DNA from: Perkinsus olseni
Lineage: Eukaryota > Perkinsozoa > Perkinsida > Perkinsidae
NCBI GenBank assembly: GCA_013115135.1
Contig: JABANP010000016.1
Span: 1 to 64,000 of the forward strand
DNA length: 64,000 bases
Direction: 5' to 3'
This document shows, in pieces, positions 50,390 to 62,500 of this stretch; position 1 is the stretch's first letter, and each line of letters begins with the position of its first letter. The position numbers were made by a program, and so were the translations under genes. The notes under the pieces were generated by a model that had not been told where the DNA came from, made no database searches, and saw only the letters and a program-made list of their open reading frames with translations.

Positions 50390-52353
50390 GTGGATCATCA
50401 CCTTGCAATGCTGTATAATACTGCGGGCTGCATAGCATCAATGCGATCTTGCGTTCGGGCTGCATCAAGGGCCTCATTCGCCAGTTCCAGGTGCCAAGTT
50501 GGCCTTCGTTCTTCCAACACTATTCGCTACATCGTCGTATTGATTTCCCTTTTCTTCCTCCTGCAACGGTCTGCAGCATCGTGCCATAGCGATTCCCTGG
50601 GTGGTGCCCTCGGGCCACATACGGCACACCAGACCAGCGCTCATTTCCTGGAGGAATGCTCTTACGAGTTCTATGAAGCCTCTCCGAGATGTCAGCAAAC
50701 AGCGGAGATTCTTGCGCCGTTCGGGTTCGAAGAAGATGACGCTAGCCGGTGTCGAACCTGTGCGGAGGCGTGTGCTTTGGCTTTGGCAATCTATGCAACC
50801 AATACTTACATACTCGACATGCACGACTGCACGAAGAGCGTCCTGCTCGGGGTTCGCGCTCACGAGCTGCTGCGAAATTTCGGAGCCAGTCATGCAGCTG
50901 TTAACGAATCGGTTCTCAGCGAAGTTGTGCTGAGCAGGAAGGCGTACTGCGCTAACTTCCGATTCAGAGAGCGCCAGCTGAGGGGCCGCGTGGAGGTGAA
51001 CTCTACTGTAGGGCGATCAGAGCGTGTTGGGCTACTCATTGCCGTGACCGCTGACATGCTGGACCTCGCCCAGCCCACCATAACGTTATGGCGGTGCTGG
51101 TGCCGGCGATGGGCCATCGAGTTCATACTGGATACTGATCAGTGGTCACTAAGACGAAACTACCGTCATCCTAACTGGCTCCGATGGATCAGGGCGAAAG
51201 TGATATCGAAAGCTGCGAGGCACCCGTCCCCTGTCCATCGTTCCGTGCAGGCACACTTGCCAGACTTCGACCTCCTTTTTGTTGTGGACGCTGATACTGT
51301 CCTCAACCTCGCCTTCTGGGACTTCGATTTTGCAGAATACATCTTTACTACGTTCTCCACGCAACACGTCATCATACGCGACGTTCTTCCGCCGGGGACG
51401 CTCAATAACGGCGTGGTGGCTCTTCGGGGAAGCCTCCATCCGGCCTGGCGTTTCTGGATTCCCTGCTTGACAAGATGGCCTGGATGCAGACAGCCCATCA
51501 TGACCAAGCGGCTTTCGATGAGACAATACTTGAGTTCGCCGACGACACAGCGACGGGGCCGCTGCACACCTACGACTCGAGCTGCGTCGAGTACGCACTT
51601 CCTGGGGCCAATGGCGACCACAGTGAGTTGGGGCCCAGTATGGTGGTCTTGACTTATGTTCTTAGAATGAACCTGTTCGGTGCATGAGCAACTCTCTAAG
51701 GCCTGTTACTAGTTACCTTCACTGAGTGAAGTTTACTCTGGGGCTATCCAGCGGGTCCTCGGATCCGGTTTGAGCTACGAGTCCGGCATGACCCCGCGTC
51801 CTGTCGGAAAAACCAAGGGCGGATTTTCCCGATTTTGTGAGTATTTTTAGCGCGGCGTAGTCTTAGGCGTTTAATATCTGAACACTGCTGTCAGACATCT
51901 CTGCATTTCCTCAAGGCTTTTCCTGTCTGCCCTCTCAGGTGTAGCGGCCTACTCGATGTGCTGGTGGGAGGCAGCCGAGGAGCTCTTCGGCCCGGCTGGT
52001 CTTCGGCAGTCCGCGATTTTCGGTTTCGTGAATCCCGTCGAGAAAATGACATAAACTACGTGATCACTACGCAGAACCTCTCGGAGATCGGCGACGCTTA
52101 TATCTACCACTTTGCTGGACCGGGCAAGAACTGGCAAGACATTCGGACCTTCGCCGAGTTGCCGTTGGAAATTCAGGGCGAGCCCTGCCCAACCATCCAC
52201 GAACACCGCAAGTCAGTACACGACTTCTCTCTGCGGCATGCAATGGGCAGTGTAGCTCGCCACAGCTGCCCTCCACCGCTTCTTGTTTGCTATCATCAAC
52301 ACGTCGTGTTTATAGAAGTAGACGGGAAGCCGAACAAGGCCTGTATTCTCTGA
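50390..52353 (+). CDS. Type II membrane glycosyltransferase-like protein
   Basis: The N-terminus has a cytosolic part and one hydrophobic anchor (IRYIVVLISLFFLLQR, residues about 46-61), as in Golgi enzymes. The lumenal part holds a DxD-type motif in DLLFVVDADTVLNLAFWDFD and the family-like segment LPPGTLNNGVVALRGS. After this the coding potential shifts by one base into LDSLLDKMAWMQTAHHDQAA. This can be explained by a short intron (GTGGTGG...GATGCAG) or a one-base frameshift near 51430-51470. An intron at 51623-51938 (316 bp) and one at 52028-52074 (47 bp) close in phase and give NLSEIGDAYIYHFAGPGK and a C-terminus at 52353. The layout suits a nucleotide-diphospho-sugar transferase; substrate unknown. 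Confidence 0.6.
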
Positions 52354-52695
52354 ATGCTCCATCCTCAGAGTTCATGACGCTTGTATTTCGGAGAGGTGCG
52401 GGTGTATAAGGCGAGAAGCACGCGTCATTTTGGAAGGTCTCGTCGTACATCGTTATGAATAGTCAGCGGTTATTAGACGCGCAAGAAGATGTTGTACGTG
52501 TTGCTGGTCTCGCGGGTCGTGTCCCATGCTATTGCTCAGAAGGTCGTGAGTTCGATTCGATGGGCCGGCTTCTTCAGCGTTGTTAACTCAACCACAACAA
52601 TCATCACTGAATGCAAAGAAATGGTACCTTGCTGCTTCATACAGTGCTCATCATCGTGATGCACTGTTTAAAAGATTCTCTTTGATCGATACTAT

Positions 52696-53714
52696 TCACA
52701 GCATCACGATGCGACCTTTATCCCTCCGGTTCTCCGTCCCGACTGAAGACCGTCGCTTCTTCTCAACAGCTTTCTTCTCGACCGTCTTTTTCACGGGCGT
52801 CTTTGAGCCCTTCTTCCCCGAATGGGGCGTCTGATGATCAAATACGACATCTTCTTACGAGCCCCTTCCCGTTACCTTCGAGCCCCTGCGTCGAGCGCTT
52901 AGTAGAGGCCCGCTTCTTTGATGGAGTGTCCTTCGGGGCCGGTGCCTCGTGGTGCTCATTCTTAATGCATTTCTCTATGATCGCCTACTCACGAAGCATT
53001 ATGCAGCTAAGCCGTCTGGCCCAGTAGCACCTTCGCGTCAGGAGTTAAGTCATCCCACCCATCCATGTCGTCCCCGCTCTCGATGATCTGAGAGGCTTGA
53101 TGATGACCATGGCGATGAGTTACTCAAGACCGCTCAAGGCCCCCCAGATGCGAACACCCCCGCTGCAGTACCTGTGTCCCTTTGCGAGCTCTGGTGAATT
53201 GGTCGAACATGCAATCATAATGAAACCAATTGACTGCTACAGCATCAGGGTCGAACGGAGAGGGAAACCTGACTATCATCAGTAAGCTCCATGAAGAGCA
53301 GTCGGAAGCGGTCGCCGAAGCTAGGGTTGATGCTAGTCATTCATAAGTCATTCTATTCACGTGAATACCGGCGATGAACTCAATACGACCGCAAACGCGA
53401 CAAATGCCCTCCCGCTCGAACCCTGAGATTTCCAGTATCATACCCATTCCCCAACGCTTTACTTTCTCCCAATCCTCAGAGACCCTTTGGGTATCTTCTT
53501 CCCATCAGGTTCGTCAGCATGAAGGCACTTCGTATTCTTGCAAGAGCTCCTCCCGGACGGGGCGAACTGACAACACCATGCCCTCCCCACGATGATCGAT
53601 GCAAGATGAGCGATAAGGAGCACACCAGTAGGCCCCATGACGCCGCCCCGTCATTACCCCGATTGTCCACTTCTTATCGTAGAGTTCGCTTTCGGCTGCT
53701 GCAGGCAGAGACAT
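52696..53714 (-). CDS. PARP-type zinc-finger protein with Lys-rich tail
   Basis: The PARP-type zinc finger recognises DNA breaks in PARP1 and DNA ligase III. The spliced reading starts MSLPAAAESELYDKKWTIG (ATG at 53714). A GTAATG...TTGTCAG intron leads in phase to FAPSGRSSCKNTKCLHADEP then DGKKIPKGSLRIGRK. The finger closes in VNWFHYDCMFDQFTRARKG (about 53190-53235), so Cys, Cys, His and Cys ligands are all present. ESGDDMDGWDDLTPDAK follows, matching the usual end of the domain. The tail (KDTPSKKRASTKRS, KKGSKTPVKKTVEKKAVEKK) is very basic and ends at 52696. No catalytic PARP or ligase domain is seen, so it may be a stand-alone DNA-binding protein. An alternative upstream ATG at 53786 would add a hydrophobic start. 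One tail intron would be only 28 bp. Confidence 0.78.
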
Positions 53715-53789
53715 GGAGTGTAGCAGAAGCAATAATAAATATTCTACTAATAAAACCCGACAGCACCGCCACCTAGGAGCGTCCACCCT

Positions 53790-54205
53790 GGGGGAATTGA
53801 CTCAAGTCAATTCAACAGTTATTGAGTTCTTTGGATAATCTAATACAATCACTAGCAGCCAACAATGTAACTTGATAAAGCCTATGATGGCTAGGGGAGC
53901 TCTCACCGCCCAGGGCCCTCCGCGAGAGGGCTTGGGTGGGGAGGAGCAGGCAGCAGGAATAGTAATAGATGTCTGACGATAATGGAGGTTATTATTCTAT
54001 TGTATTATCATCATCAAATTTGGTACAAGGAGGGATGCAGGCTAATGGTGTAGGAAAAAACAAACATCGCAATGGTATAGGGCTATCGTCACATTCAAGA
54101 GGATCAGCAGCAGCAGCAGCGCTACAGTGCAACCCACGTCCCCTCGCTGACCACTGGCGGAGGCGAATGGCCCGGATCTCGCGACCGATCACCATCATGA
54201 TCATC
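53790..54205. other. Intergenic stretch with a short CAG run
   Basis: It contains a cagcagcagcagcagc run near 54104-54120 and CTAGGGGAG/CTCTCACC-type simple sequence. No gene recognised. Confidence 0.4.
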
Positions 54206-54206
54206 C

Positions 54207-57200
54207 TCATCGACGCTCTCTGAAGGACAACAGCGTCGTTCGACTCCGACAGACCACCCGGGAAGGCCTACCTTCCTCGTCGTCATCACTCTCGTCATCC
54301 TCCATCATAATCATCGGTGCAGGGGCGAAGTCCGGAGCCGATTCCTGCAGCTCCTCTTCCGCTGTTATCAATGCTGAGGCTACCCGCTTCAACGACACAC
54401 TGGTCGGTTCGCCTGACAAGACCGCCATTTACCACTAAAACCAGCAGCAGTGCCAGTCCTACTTCCGCTGGTAGGTAGTTTAGGTACACCAGCATCGACG
54501 GCTAGGTCATCATAGAGGTCTGGCTCTGTGGACTGAGCTGTCGGCGCCGTCCGTGAGAGCACGACGGCTGCTGCCGAGCTTTCCGCTGGGGAGGCGGCCT
54601 TGGGGCTGCTGCCTCCACCGGGAGTGCTGCCTCCGCTACTGGCCGCAGAGGACGTCCGATGAGGAGCGTTCTCCGAGACGATGGTCCCAGCCGAGGTCGA
54701 CGCTAGTCGTTTACACGTGATTTTGTTGGTATGGAGCAAGCGGAAGGCTGGCAATGAATTGGACTCGAGCTCACGCAGCTTCCGGACCAGTGAGCCAATC
54801 TGAGAAGACCACAAAGTCGAAGCAGGCGTTTAAGCGACAGAAAGATCCCCTACAGCTTGGCGGTAGGAGGCCGCATCATTGCTCGACGCATGCATCTCGT
54901 GCTCGAGGGCGTAGCTCCACAGGTGACACTGAAATGGCGTATGATAAGAAGGCCGATTCAACCCTCCGACCATCGCCCCTCACCTGCATGGCTGACCGCT
55001 TGCCAGGATGGATGACTCCCCTTGGTCGGATCCAAACACTCTCTGAACTGCACAGAGAGAGGATGGAGCCAGCAAGGACGTGGACGAGGCAGCCCCTCTT
55101 ACCAATATCCCCCGCAAGCCTTGGATGGGCTTTACTCTATTGTCTGAGGTCGGGTCCTCGAGAAGCAAGTCGTCCCAGCCTATCATCTCCTGCAGCCACT
55201 CACTGGTACAGTGCTTCGACGCAAGCTGAACACCATCAAGTACATCTCCACAGCAGCAGCACTATCGGCCTACCTGGTCGACAGAAAGGCGGCCTCTGAG
55301 TAGCAGACCAGTGACGCCGATCGGTCGCGTGAGGAGGGGTGATGCTTGATCATCGTCGCCCTCCCTCTTCAGATGGCGATGCTTCTCCTTCGACTGTGTG
55401 TCCTTGATGATAGGTACTAGCCTCTTCATGGCATCTAGGTACCTGCGAACCACCACCATACTACAACGACGACCATCAAGGCAAACTACACCCACTTTTG
55501 CCAACCACTTTCGCCGTTCTTTCCGCCGGTCGTGATGAACAGAGCGGCTTCTAATTCAGCAGCCCACTTGCGGCACCGCTCTTCCTTAGACCTGCGAAGA
55601 CCGGAGTCCTCTTCATGACGGACCCTCGCCATCCTCCCGTTCTCACTCTTCATCGTCTGCTACGTCCCCTGCTTCGAAGAGCTTCCGGAAGCCTTCAGTC
55701 GCCTTCTCCCGATACAGCTTCCGGGGGTTCACGGTCGACGTCGCACCGTCACCACCAGGGCTACAGACGGGTGAAAAAATTCCTAGGCGACGCCCGAGAC
55801 TGGACTAAACTCACCTAAACAGCCCCGCCAGGCGACTTGGGTTCATCAGCATTCCCAGAGGGACTGGAGACGGACTAAAAGAAGATACATGCCCTCCATA
55901 CTCTGTTCACGAGCCTTACGCTTCGGCGCTTCGAACCCGCAGCGACCAGTGCACCTCGTCGACGTTTAGACCTGCCAAAGAGCGTCGTTACAAGCTAGCT
56001 TCCAGTACCGATGCGCCCTTCCCCTTACTTGGAGGTAGTGGCAGTGCCGGCTGCTGCTGCTGGCGTGGAGCGTTTAACTCCTCGAACCCTCCGACCAACC
56101 GTAACAATATCTGGCAAGGAAGAAGCATCTGGAATGGTAGTAACGCTATGTGCTCTCACCATCCTCTTCATAATCGCTGCCCTCATCCCCCACGCTGGCC
56201 TCGCTCTCCATGACCTCGTCTTCAGGCTCCTCATCATCACCATGGAACCCACTAGACATTGAAGGGGTTGGAGCCTCGCTTGGGGAGGGCGACTGACGAG
56301 ACGACAATTAACAGCCTCTCCAAAGCTACGTCGAGGAGGCCCTCCCTACCAGCTCTTGAACCTCGCGAACAGCCTCCTCCGCAGCCTGGGCGAGCAGCTC
56401 TCCCGGACGGGCGGTGGAAGATGATGATGAGCTTCCCTCTTCGGCAGGTACCTGCTGTCAGTGCCCATCACTCGATAGTCAAGCGGGCGCCTTCCCGCCT
56501 CTCACCTCTCCCTCTGGTAAGGAAGTCGGCATAGTCGAGGAGGGCACCGGACTGGGCTTGGCTCTAATCCGGATGATACCAGATGCTGCGTCCCTCTGAG
56601 AAGACGTTAACAGTAGGAAAGTAGCATAAAACGGTGAGTCTTCAGGAAAAGGCGGCCTACCCGTACACTATCGCTCTTAGTCCCGCCAGCTGCAACTCCA
56701 TCAAGAGCAGCCGCCTTGTCATGCTCCATCTGCAACACTTGCTCGACAATCCTCTCCTGACCACGATCCATCCACGGCCACTGGATGCTGACCACAGCCT
56801 ACTACCTGCTGCTCCTTCCTGTGTGCCTTTATCTCGGCCTTCAGTCTAGCCTTCTCCAGCTGTTTCTCTTTCAGCTCCTTCCGTTTCTCCTCGATCTCCT
56901 TCTCTCGAGCCTCTCTGTCCTCCTCCTCGTCGTTCCCCTTCGCCTCCACGGCCACTGCGGCTTGCTCAGCCTCGCTCTCTTGCTCCTTCTGAAGACGGAT
57001 CTGCTCAAGTTCGGCGGCCTACAGTGACAGCGCCTCACGCTGGAAGAGAGCAACAACGAGGACCTGCCTTACCTCCTCTTCTGCTATGCGGGTCTGCTGT
57101 GCCTCGGCAGCGTCATGGGCCTGAACAACAGGACAGTCACGCCCTACCGCACCACAGCTGATGCTTACCCATTTATCGTAAGGGTTGGTATCCACTAGTC

Positions 57201-58924
57201 CCTGGCATGCTGCTAGCCTGTACGCCTCAGCCGCGTCCATATGGCCACGTCGCCTCCTACTGTGCCGTCTAACGCTGCCTTCCTCATCACTCCCACTAGG
57301 AGTGGACGGAGGTGGTAGGCTGCTGCTGCTGGCAGACTCTGGGACCTCAGGGATGCCACCTACGATGCCGTCATACAGGCCCCTCGACGCTAGTGCATCC
57401 CAGCCTCACCCTGTTTAACCGAAACTGGCGTCTTCGGCTCGGTCGCTGCAGCCGTTTCCTTCTCAGCCTGTCCCGGCGATGGGACCTCCTCCCCCTTGCG
57501 TTTGGCCGATGTCGCGCTCTTCGGCGGGCGTCCTCTTTTCTTCCTCGGTGGGGTCTCGACTGGGGTATCCGCCACCGCCTCAGGTGCTTTCGGCAAGGCT
57601 ACAGGCGTCTCGCTGATAGGGGCAGAGGGTTCGACCACTACGGCTGAAACAACGCATAGTGAAACCGCACAGACGCTTCTGCTAGCCTATCTCACCAATT
57701 TTCTTTTTGTTCTTCGCTTCGCTTTTTTGTTGTTGCATCTCTTGACGCAGCTTCTTGCTCAACTCCTTATGTTGAGCCTGCAGCTGCATCCTCTGCTCAG
57801 CCTCTATAACCGAATTACGTTTCCGCCGACCACTTGCTGGCGTCTGATCACAGAGACACTGATGAAACATACTCAAAACCGCGAGGGCGCAGGTTCGATC
57901 CGCGGTAAGGGTATTTTTACATAACCGCACCGCTGGCTCCTCACCCCAGTATCGCCGTCCAGTTGTGCAGCCTGCTTTCCCAGCTCTTCCGCCTTCTTGA
58001 AGGAATCGAAAGTAATAGATGGATGATGATTAACCATGCTTGCTCCGCTCAGCGGCGTAGTAGGAACGGAGGTGTTCCCTGAACCAAACGAATGCCCTTC
58101 CACCAGTACCCAGGCGCCACTACTTGACTTCGGCTTCGGCTCCGGTTCTATCTCCTCTCGTGTGTCCAGCCATTGACGATAAACTCTCGGGTCCACCTGT
58201 GAGTGAATAACTCCTAGTACGGACGAAATGACGCATTTTCCCCCGGGCCTACCGCTTTGATATCTTTCTTCTTTCTGAACCAGTCGTCGAGTATAATGTA
58301 CGAATCGCGGCGGCTCTTTGTAAAACCTACGGATAAAAGAAAAGTCGTCTTCAGAGACCATCCCCGTTATCGGCCCCCTCACCGATCCATATCGCATCTT
58401 CCGTGCGCTGCAGGTCAGGATTCTTAGTCACCACCTCTTCAAAAACGCTGTCCCTCTCGAACCGCAACAACAGCAAGTAGGCGTTCCGGCCCTTGTTCTG
58501 GGTGCGCACGACGTTCGCGACCTCCCTGATACGCGGAAAAATCCATACTGACAATCGAGTTCACGAACGGCCCTACCATATGGAGTCTGCGGTCTCCGGC
58601 ACCTTGAAGAGGCCATTCATGCGGCAAGCGATGCGGTCTCCTTGCCGGGCCTTGACCTTCTCGATTTCAGCTGACAAAAAAGGAATTCTCTAGTCATCGA
58701 AAATGGAACTTGTGAGAAGTTCGGATAAAATAAGCAGCCCTTCTCGTACCACTCCAATAGCTGAAAGCGAACTCGATCATATCCTTATCCCAGTCGGAGT
58801 CGTATCGTCGGAGGATCTCGGCCAGGTCGGGGGCCCACTCGAGAGCCAGGACGCCGAGCTCAGGATCGAGGGGCGGCAGCGGTTCCTCCTTGGTGGGGGC
58901 AGATGCCGATACCTGAACAGACAT
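54207..58924 (-). CDS. Large multi-exon nuclear-type protein with AT-hook and coiled coils (may be more than one gene)
   Basis: Function not recognised. The first exon starts at 58924 (MSVQVSASAPTKEEPLPPLD ... LAEILRRYDSDWDKDMIEFA). Further open segments are EIEKVKARQGDRIACRMNGL after a TTGTCAG acceptor, NKGRNAYLLLLRFERDSVFE, and FYKEPPRFVHYTRRLVQKEE after an ATCCGTAG acceptor. A segment near 57520-57545 reads RKKRGRPPKSATSAKRKG, an AT-hook-like DNA-binding motif. Around 57690-57830 and 56780-56950 there are strongly charged coiled coils (EKEIEEKRKELKEKQLEKAR). The 3' part is Ser/Thr/Pro-rich and ends in an acidic stretch (MEDDESDDDEEGRPSR, near 54270-54310). The composition suggests a chromatin or nuclear scaffold protein. 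Exon limits and whether one or two genes are present were not resolved. Confidence 0.5.
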
Positions 58925-58949
58925 AAATAAATAGAAAATTTCGATGGTC

Positions 58950-60400
58950 GGTGCAACACCACGCCGGAATCGAACCTGAGTCGGCGGGTGACTAAAGCAA
59001 GTGCGCTACGAAGTGGCAAAATAATTGATGCTATCGACGTAACGAGAAACATACACCGAGTGGCAAGAGTCGCATAGTATCAGCGATAATGCACCGGTTT
59101 AAAACGAAATAATAGGAAAGTTACGCAATCCAACGGCTTAGAACCCAAGGCGATACTGCGGAAAGGACCTAGAGCGCAGGCCGACCGAGAAGAGAGCGAA
59201 GGCAGGGTCGCTGTTACCTGTGGTTGGGCAGGTAGTTTCCCAACAGGCGACATGAAGGCTTCCGGTCAATTTACGAAGAGTTAGGTAGGAGAAGGGAAGC
59301 GTCTGAAGTGAGCGGTCAGAAGCGCTGTCAGAGACCAACACTCGGAATCACCCGCACGCAACTTCTGTCGATTTTACGCCAGTCGATCAAAAGTCAGTAT
59401 TTTTGAGCGGATTTTTCACGCAGTAGAGAAGCCAATGATGGTTAGTCGATTCCCACAAGTTCTAGAGTGAAAAGAAGCCTCCTTTTGGTTCAATTATCGC
59501 TTAGTAAGGGGTCGACAGGCTGGTCGGCTCGTAATGGATTGCCTTACTTGCTCTCTTGCAACTTCTCAACGGCGGAGCGGTCTCGCAGACCGAATTCCGA
59601 TTTTCCGGCATGGGATGAAAATGGCGGAACATTCTGCGCTTCGCTCCGCCTCTGCGCGCAGGTTGGGCGTTTTACGCGGGTGATTCGAAATGCTTATGAA
59701 GTGGTTAAAGGAACTGTCAAGTCGAACCTCGGCAGAATCCATGCATTCCTCCGCGGTTTCTGGCCCTCCCTTCGACGCCTCCTGCTCTCCGTAGCCCTAG
59801 GGGGATAACATCATCACAATCATCATCCCTGCCGATCCACTGGCACACTGTTATCGCTGCTTCGACGCCTAGTAGCATTCGTGTGACCATCACTTAGAAC
59901 AGAAATGGATAAATTAATTTCATCAGGAGAAGCTGCTGATGACTCAAGCTCGATGAATCTATCACTTCCGCCCAAACGCGTGCAAAGTCAAAACCGCGAA
60001 CTCCCGCCCTCTGTGAACTCTAGAACGCAAGAAGGTGGAAAATCGTCCATGCTGGACTGCCAACAGCCGCGGGTCTGAGGGACCGCTCCTCCCTCATCAA
60101 CGTACTCCGCTCGCGTGTTAGTGCGGGTGCCCAGTAGAGGGCGATAAGACGCGCACCTCGGCTAATACTGGCCGACCGCACTGTAGGTCGCCCACCACAC
60201 CCCTCGAACGCAACAAGGATGGCCGCAGAGGCAGAATTGGAAGCAGCAACACTGTACGAGTGGTCTGGACAAATAGTGTCGAACAAGTGAACTGGGAAAT
60301 AATGAGCGAATGATGATGATAATTTACTCTTCGTCGAAATCGCCGAACTTACGGATGACATCATCTAGGGCGATCAACCTGAGGAAATGACCCAACACTC
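58950..60400. other. Stretch without a recognised gene
   Basis: Near 58960-58990 the minus strand carries GGTTCGATTCC, a B-box-like motif, but no full tRNA fold. A plus-strand frame at 59467-59808 (113 codons) and a minus frame at 60020-60364 have no domain or splice support. Confidence 0.35.
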
Positions 60401-60419
60401 AGCCGACTGCCGCGGGCAC

Positions 60420-62500
60420 CAGCCCCAGTTACGTAGGGCACCCCGGGTAGCGGGAAGGGACTGCAAGTTCTGGCTGGCTGCCGGTGTCCTCTAGTCGCAG
60501 TAGGAGCTGTATACGCAGGGCGCTCTCCTGAGACCGTATCATCTCCTCCCCGACCGCCAGAGACACGATACTCACGTCGTGAGGGTTCAGCGGAAGCCGG
60601 TCGATGAGATCGGCTATCCGCTCAGCATAGCGCTTACCACTCGGGCCGCTCTCAGCCATGGGCTTGCCGAGAGACCCAACCTGTCAGGACAACACTTCCC
60701 GAGTAAACCGAAGGAAGTCCAGCTACGTACAGTCGCTGCCACTGGGTAAACCAGCGCTTGGTAGTGGGCTATGCACACACTGACAACATGGGCCAACTCC
60801 CTCGTATTTGAGCCGTAGAAGCGCGTCAGCAACGGGGCCGCGTTGTTTCCGCGAAGGTCTGATGAAGGGAAGGATTCGCCACGCCGCTGGTTCCGAAGGT
60901 TGGGCACTCAGTAGGAGATCGTGGACCGGATCGGATTCTTCGGTCGGCCAGTCTATGCCAAGGCGGATGAAGGTGCCCAAGAAACAATCATGCGGTAGAA
61001 CTCTGCTGTGCTGATACACCATTATGGATCGGGCAAGGTCATACCTAGCAAGGACTTGCGAGACTGTGGACGGCGAGGCCTACCCCTACCGTCTTAGCTC
61101 GTCGCCAACTTCAACTGTGAGAAGGCAAGGCGTCATGCGTTCCTCGCTTGATGTACAGCGGCTTAGCAACCCTTGAAAGGCCTGAAGGGGTCCAGTCTGA
61201 CCCGCCTGGCTGCTACTGTTCGGACACCCACCTCGCGACGATCCGGTTGCCGGGCGAACCACCGAATGAGCATGACCGTCTCGAACGCAGTGAGTCTCTG
61301 GTCGCCAACTCTGAACCTCTCGTACCGGTCCCGCAACATGACACCGATGGGGTCGGGTACACGCCTGCACAGCAGCATCAGAGACCTCGGCAACGGAGAC
61401 AGCAAACGACCTACAGTCCGTCCCTGACGCGTTGACGGTCAACCTCACTCCAGTCGGACGCGAACAGCTCCGCATAAGCCGCGAACAGCCGCTTGTAGAC
61501 AGCGACGCTCGTGACCGGATTTCTGAGAGAAAATGATCTCAGGTTGATCCATGCTCGAGACACGGCGAAAAGATGCTACATCTGGTTCCGCCACTCATGC
61601 AGGGGTTCACAGGCGATGGCCAGCCGTAACTGCAACAACATCTCCTCGACCAGCGGTGACGCGAGAAGGGCGTACGTTCCTCAGCGCCCTGTCCATCATC
61701 AGTAGGGCTATGCCGAACTCTTCGCGGCTCGTTATCCGAGCGCTGGGTAGCCACGGGCCGTCCTGGGGAATATCATACTCGAGTCCCATAAGGACGCGGT
61801 CGTATCTACCACCGCACGACTGATGATCTCGCTGGTCGAAGATACGCTACTCACTCGGGATGGCTTCCTGCATTGGGTGACCCTGCAGAAATCAGGGACT
61901 TGAGAATCGGATAACGACGGGAGAAATGGCTGGACGACAGAGGGACACCGACAACCCGGAGCGTAGCGGACACAGACGTACCTGAGAACGGCGCTTGGGC
62001 GCCACAACCACTTGCGTTTACTCACCACTGACCATCTTCCTGTTGCGTTTGCTGTCGGCCATACAGCTCCAGCTTTATGAAGGTCCCTATCACGATTCGC
62101 GGTGCCAGACTAAGGGCAACAACAGCGCGTCAGCCTGCACCCTCACAGCCGCTCTCAGCTCACTGAATGATCAACCGCTTCGACGTATTCTGAGTCTCTA
62201 TAAAGGGAGTCACAGCCGTCCACTCGTCCTCGAGGTCATCCCGGACGAACACTCTGACCTGTGTATCAGCACACCTTATCAACGACCACGTTGAATGCAC
62301 GCTTACTGCTCGCGGGGCGTAGATCGGTTGCCCCGCCTGATAGTCGGCTCGATAGAAGTTGATCTCGACTCTGGTGATCTGACCATCAAGCACACGACTA
62401 GTGTTACACGAGGATCAGTTGTGATGCTCTCGAAGCGCTCATACCACACCATCCGCATAGTTTCCATCGGACAGGGACATTCACGGCGCCAGCGCATTCG
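60420..62500 (-). CDS. Unrecognised multi-exon protein, helical
   Basis: Several minus-strand segments look coding and helical. They include GQITRVEINFYRADYQAG (about 62330-62390), ARITSREEFGIALLMMDRAL (about 61680-61740), RYERFRVGDQRLTAFETVML (about 61260-61330), LLTRFYGSNTRELAHVVSVC (about 60775-60835) and ERIADLIDRLPLNPHDVSIV (about 60565-60625). They are separated by stops and plausible short introns, as in the neighbouring genes. The composition suggests alpha-helical repeats. No domain was recognised, and start, stop and joins were not fixed, so limits are approximate. Confidence 0.4.

Noticed and set aside
51166..51621. Minus-strand frame of about 150 codons opposite the glycosyltransferase-like gene.
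   Set aside because: It overlaps the plus-strand DxD and LNNGVV coding region, which has the stronger motif evidence.
58935..59010. tRNA gene on the minus strand around GGTTCGATTCC.
   Set aside because: Only the B-box-like motif and a partial acceptor pairing exist. The T stem has two mismatches and no anticodon arm could be drawn.
59467..59808. A 113-codon plus-strand gene.
   Set aside because: No domain, signal peptide or splice support, and the composition does not differ from the surrounding non-coding DNA.
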